Of a stretch of 6,601 nt of DNA, positions 6,171 to 6,601 are shown one piece after another. The position numbers were made by a program, and so were the translations under genes. The stretch lies in assembly GCA_947177375.1 (NCBI GenBank), contig CAMWUF010000063.1, positions 1-6,601 on the forward strand, written 5' to 3'. The stretch's first letter is position 1, and each line of letters opens with the position of its first letter. Source of the stretch: an uncultured Ruminococcus sp. (GTDB taxonomy: Bacteria; Bacillota; Clostridia; Oscillospirales; Ruminococcaceae). A model generated the notes under the pieces. That model did no database searches and had not been told where the DNA came from. It saw nothing but the letters and a program-made list of their open reading frames with translations.

Positions 6171-6584
6171 ATGATTTTAATTTTAAAATTATTGCCGATT
6201 TTGATTGCAGGAATTTGTATTTTGCTTGCCTGTTTGCCAGAACAGCATAGAAATATTAAAAAACCTGTTATCACAGAGGGCGAAATTATTTCACAGGTGA
6301 CACAGAGAATTTATCGCAATCATAGTGAAATAGAAACAATTGCTCCTGTTGTGCGTTATATGACAGAGCAGGGAGAACAGATTGCAACCAGTCGGCAATT
6401 TTTTCCCGAATGGCAGTATTACTGGAAACAAGGCGATAAAATTAAAATTTGTTATAGTAAATTACAGCCTAATATATTTCAAATTTGTCAGGATAGCAAA
6501 TCTCAATGGAAGAAATTAATATTATTGACGATTGGAATCGGAACGTTAATTGCTTATGCTGTGCTTTCAGTAAAGTATGATTAG
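6171..6584 (+). CDS. DUF3592-like membrane protein, function unknown
   Basis: The 137-residue protein has an N-terminal membrane helix (about 2-22), a soluble middle section (about 23-114) and a C-terminal helix (about 115-133). In the middle, EGEI, the strand-like APVVRYMTEQGEQI (58-71), and YYWKQGDKIKICYSKLQPNIFQI (83-105) follow the pattern of DUF3592 proteins: a regulatory-looking beta domain with PVxxY, xGDxVxVxY and NPxxxxI-type segments between two helices. The assignment is from memory of the pattern, not a search. The ATG at 6171 is 5 nt after the argB stop; a TTG directly before it (6168) is a less likely start. No good ribosome binding site is visible, so translation may be coupled to argB. 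It could be an arg-operon passenger; no role in arginine synthesis is known to me. Confidence 0.7.
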   Translation: MILILKLLPILIAGICILLACLPEQHRNIKKPVITEGEIISQVTQRIYRNHSEIETIAPVVRYMTEQGEQIATSRQFFPEWQYYWKQGDKIKICYSKLQPNIFQICQDSKSQWKKLILLTIGIGTLIAYAVLSVKYD

Positions 6585-6601
6585 ATTAAATTACATTAAA
6601 A

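Noticed and set aside
6222..6233. Lipoprotein signal (LLAC, residues 18-21) in the DUF3592-like protein
   Set aside because: The -2 position is leucine, the N-terminus has little positive charge, and the C-terminal helix and overall pattern fit a two-helix membrane protein better.

Overview
The window is a compact, AT-rich, single-strand arginine biosynthesis operon, argG-argH-orf79-argC-argJ-argB-orf137, read entirely on the + strand. The low GC content, strong Shine-Dalgarno sequences, ArgR/AhrC-type operator and a near-perfect sigma-A promoter suggest a Firmicute, probably an anaerobic Clostridia/Oscillospiraceae (Ruminococcus-like) genome. The phylum is well supported by composition and signals; the family is a guess from gene order and protein style. 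No RNA gene, mobile element or CRISPR array is visible.

Layout: bases 1-117 hold two ARG-box-like operators, a consensus promoter (TTGACA, 17-bp spacer, TATAAT) and a short leader ending in AGGAGGT. argG (118-1356) is followed by a 75-bp gap with a strong hairpin, then argH (1432-2817). From there the genes are packed tightly. A small uncharacterised membrane-protein gene (2814-3053) overlaps argH by ATGA. argC starts 1 nt after it (3055-3999), argJ overlaps argC by ATGA (3996-5258), argB follows after 31 nt (5290-6165), and a DUF3592-like two-helix membrane protein starts 5 nt after argB (6171-6584). The last 17 bases hold nothing recognisable.

How the genes fit together: ArgJ makes N-acetylglutamate by recycling acetyl groups from N-acetylornithine, and possibly also from acetyl-CoA. 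ArgB phosphorylates N-acetylglutamate and ArgC reduces the product to the semialdehyde. ArgG and ArgH turn citrulline into arginine. The aminotransferase (argD), ornithine carbamoyltransferase (argF) and carbamoyl-phosphate synthase genes are absent from the window and must lie elsewhere, possibly just downstream. ArgB carries the N-terminal helix and C-terminal residues typical of arginine-inhibited kinases, so control probably acts at two levels: ArgR/AhrC on transcription and arginine on ArgB.

The core enzymes look ordinary and intact. The parts worth a second look are the two membrane-protein genes of unknown function carried in the operon, the operator placement upstream of the -35 box, the argG-argH hairpin that can alternatively pair with the argH ribosome binding site, the short type-2 ArgC, and the uncertain argJ start. 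I do not see a convincing new biological system here.
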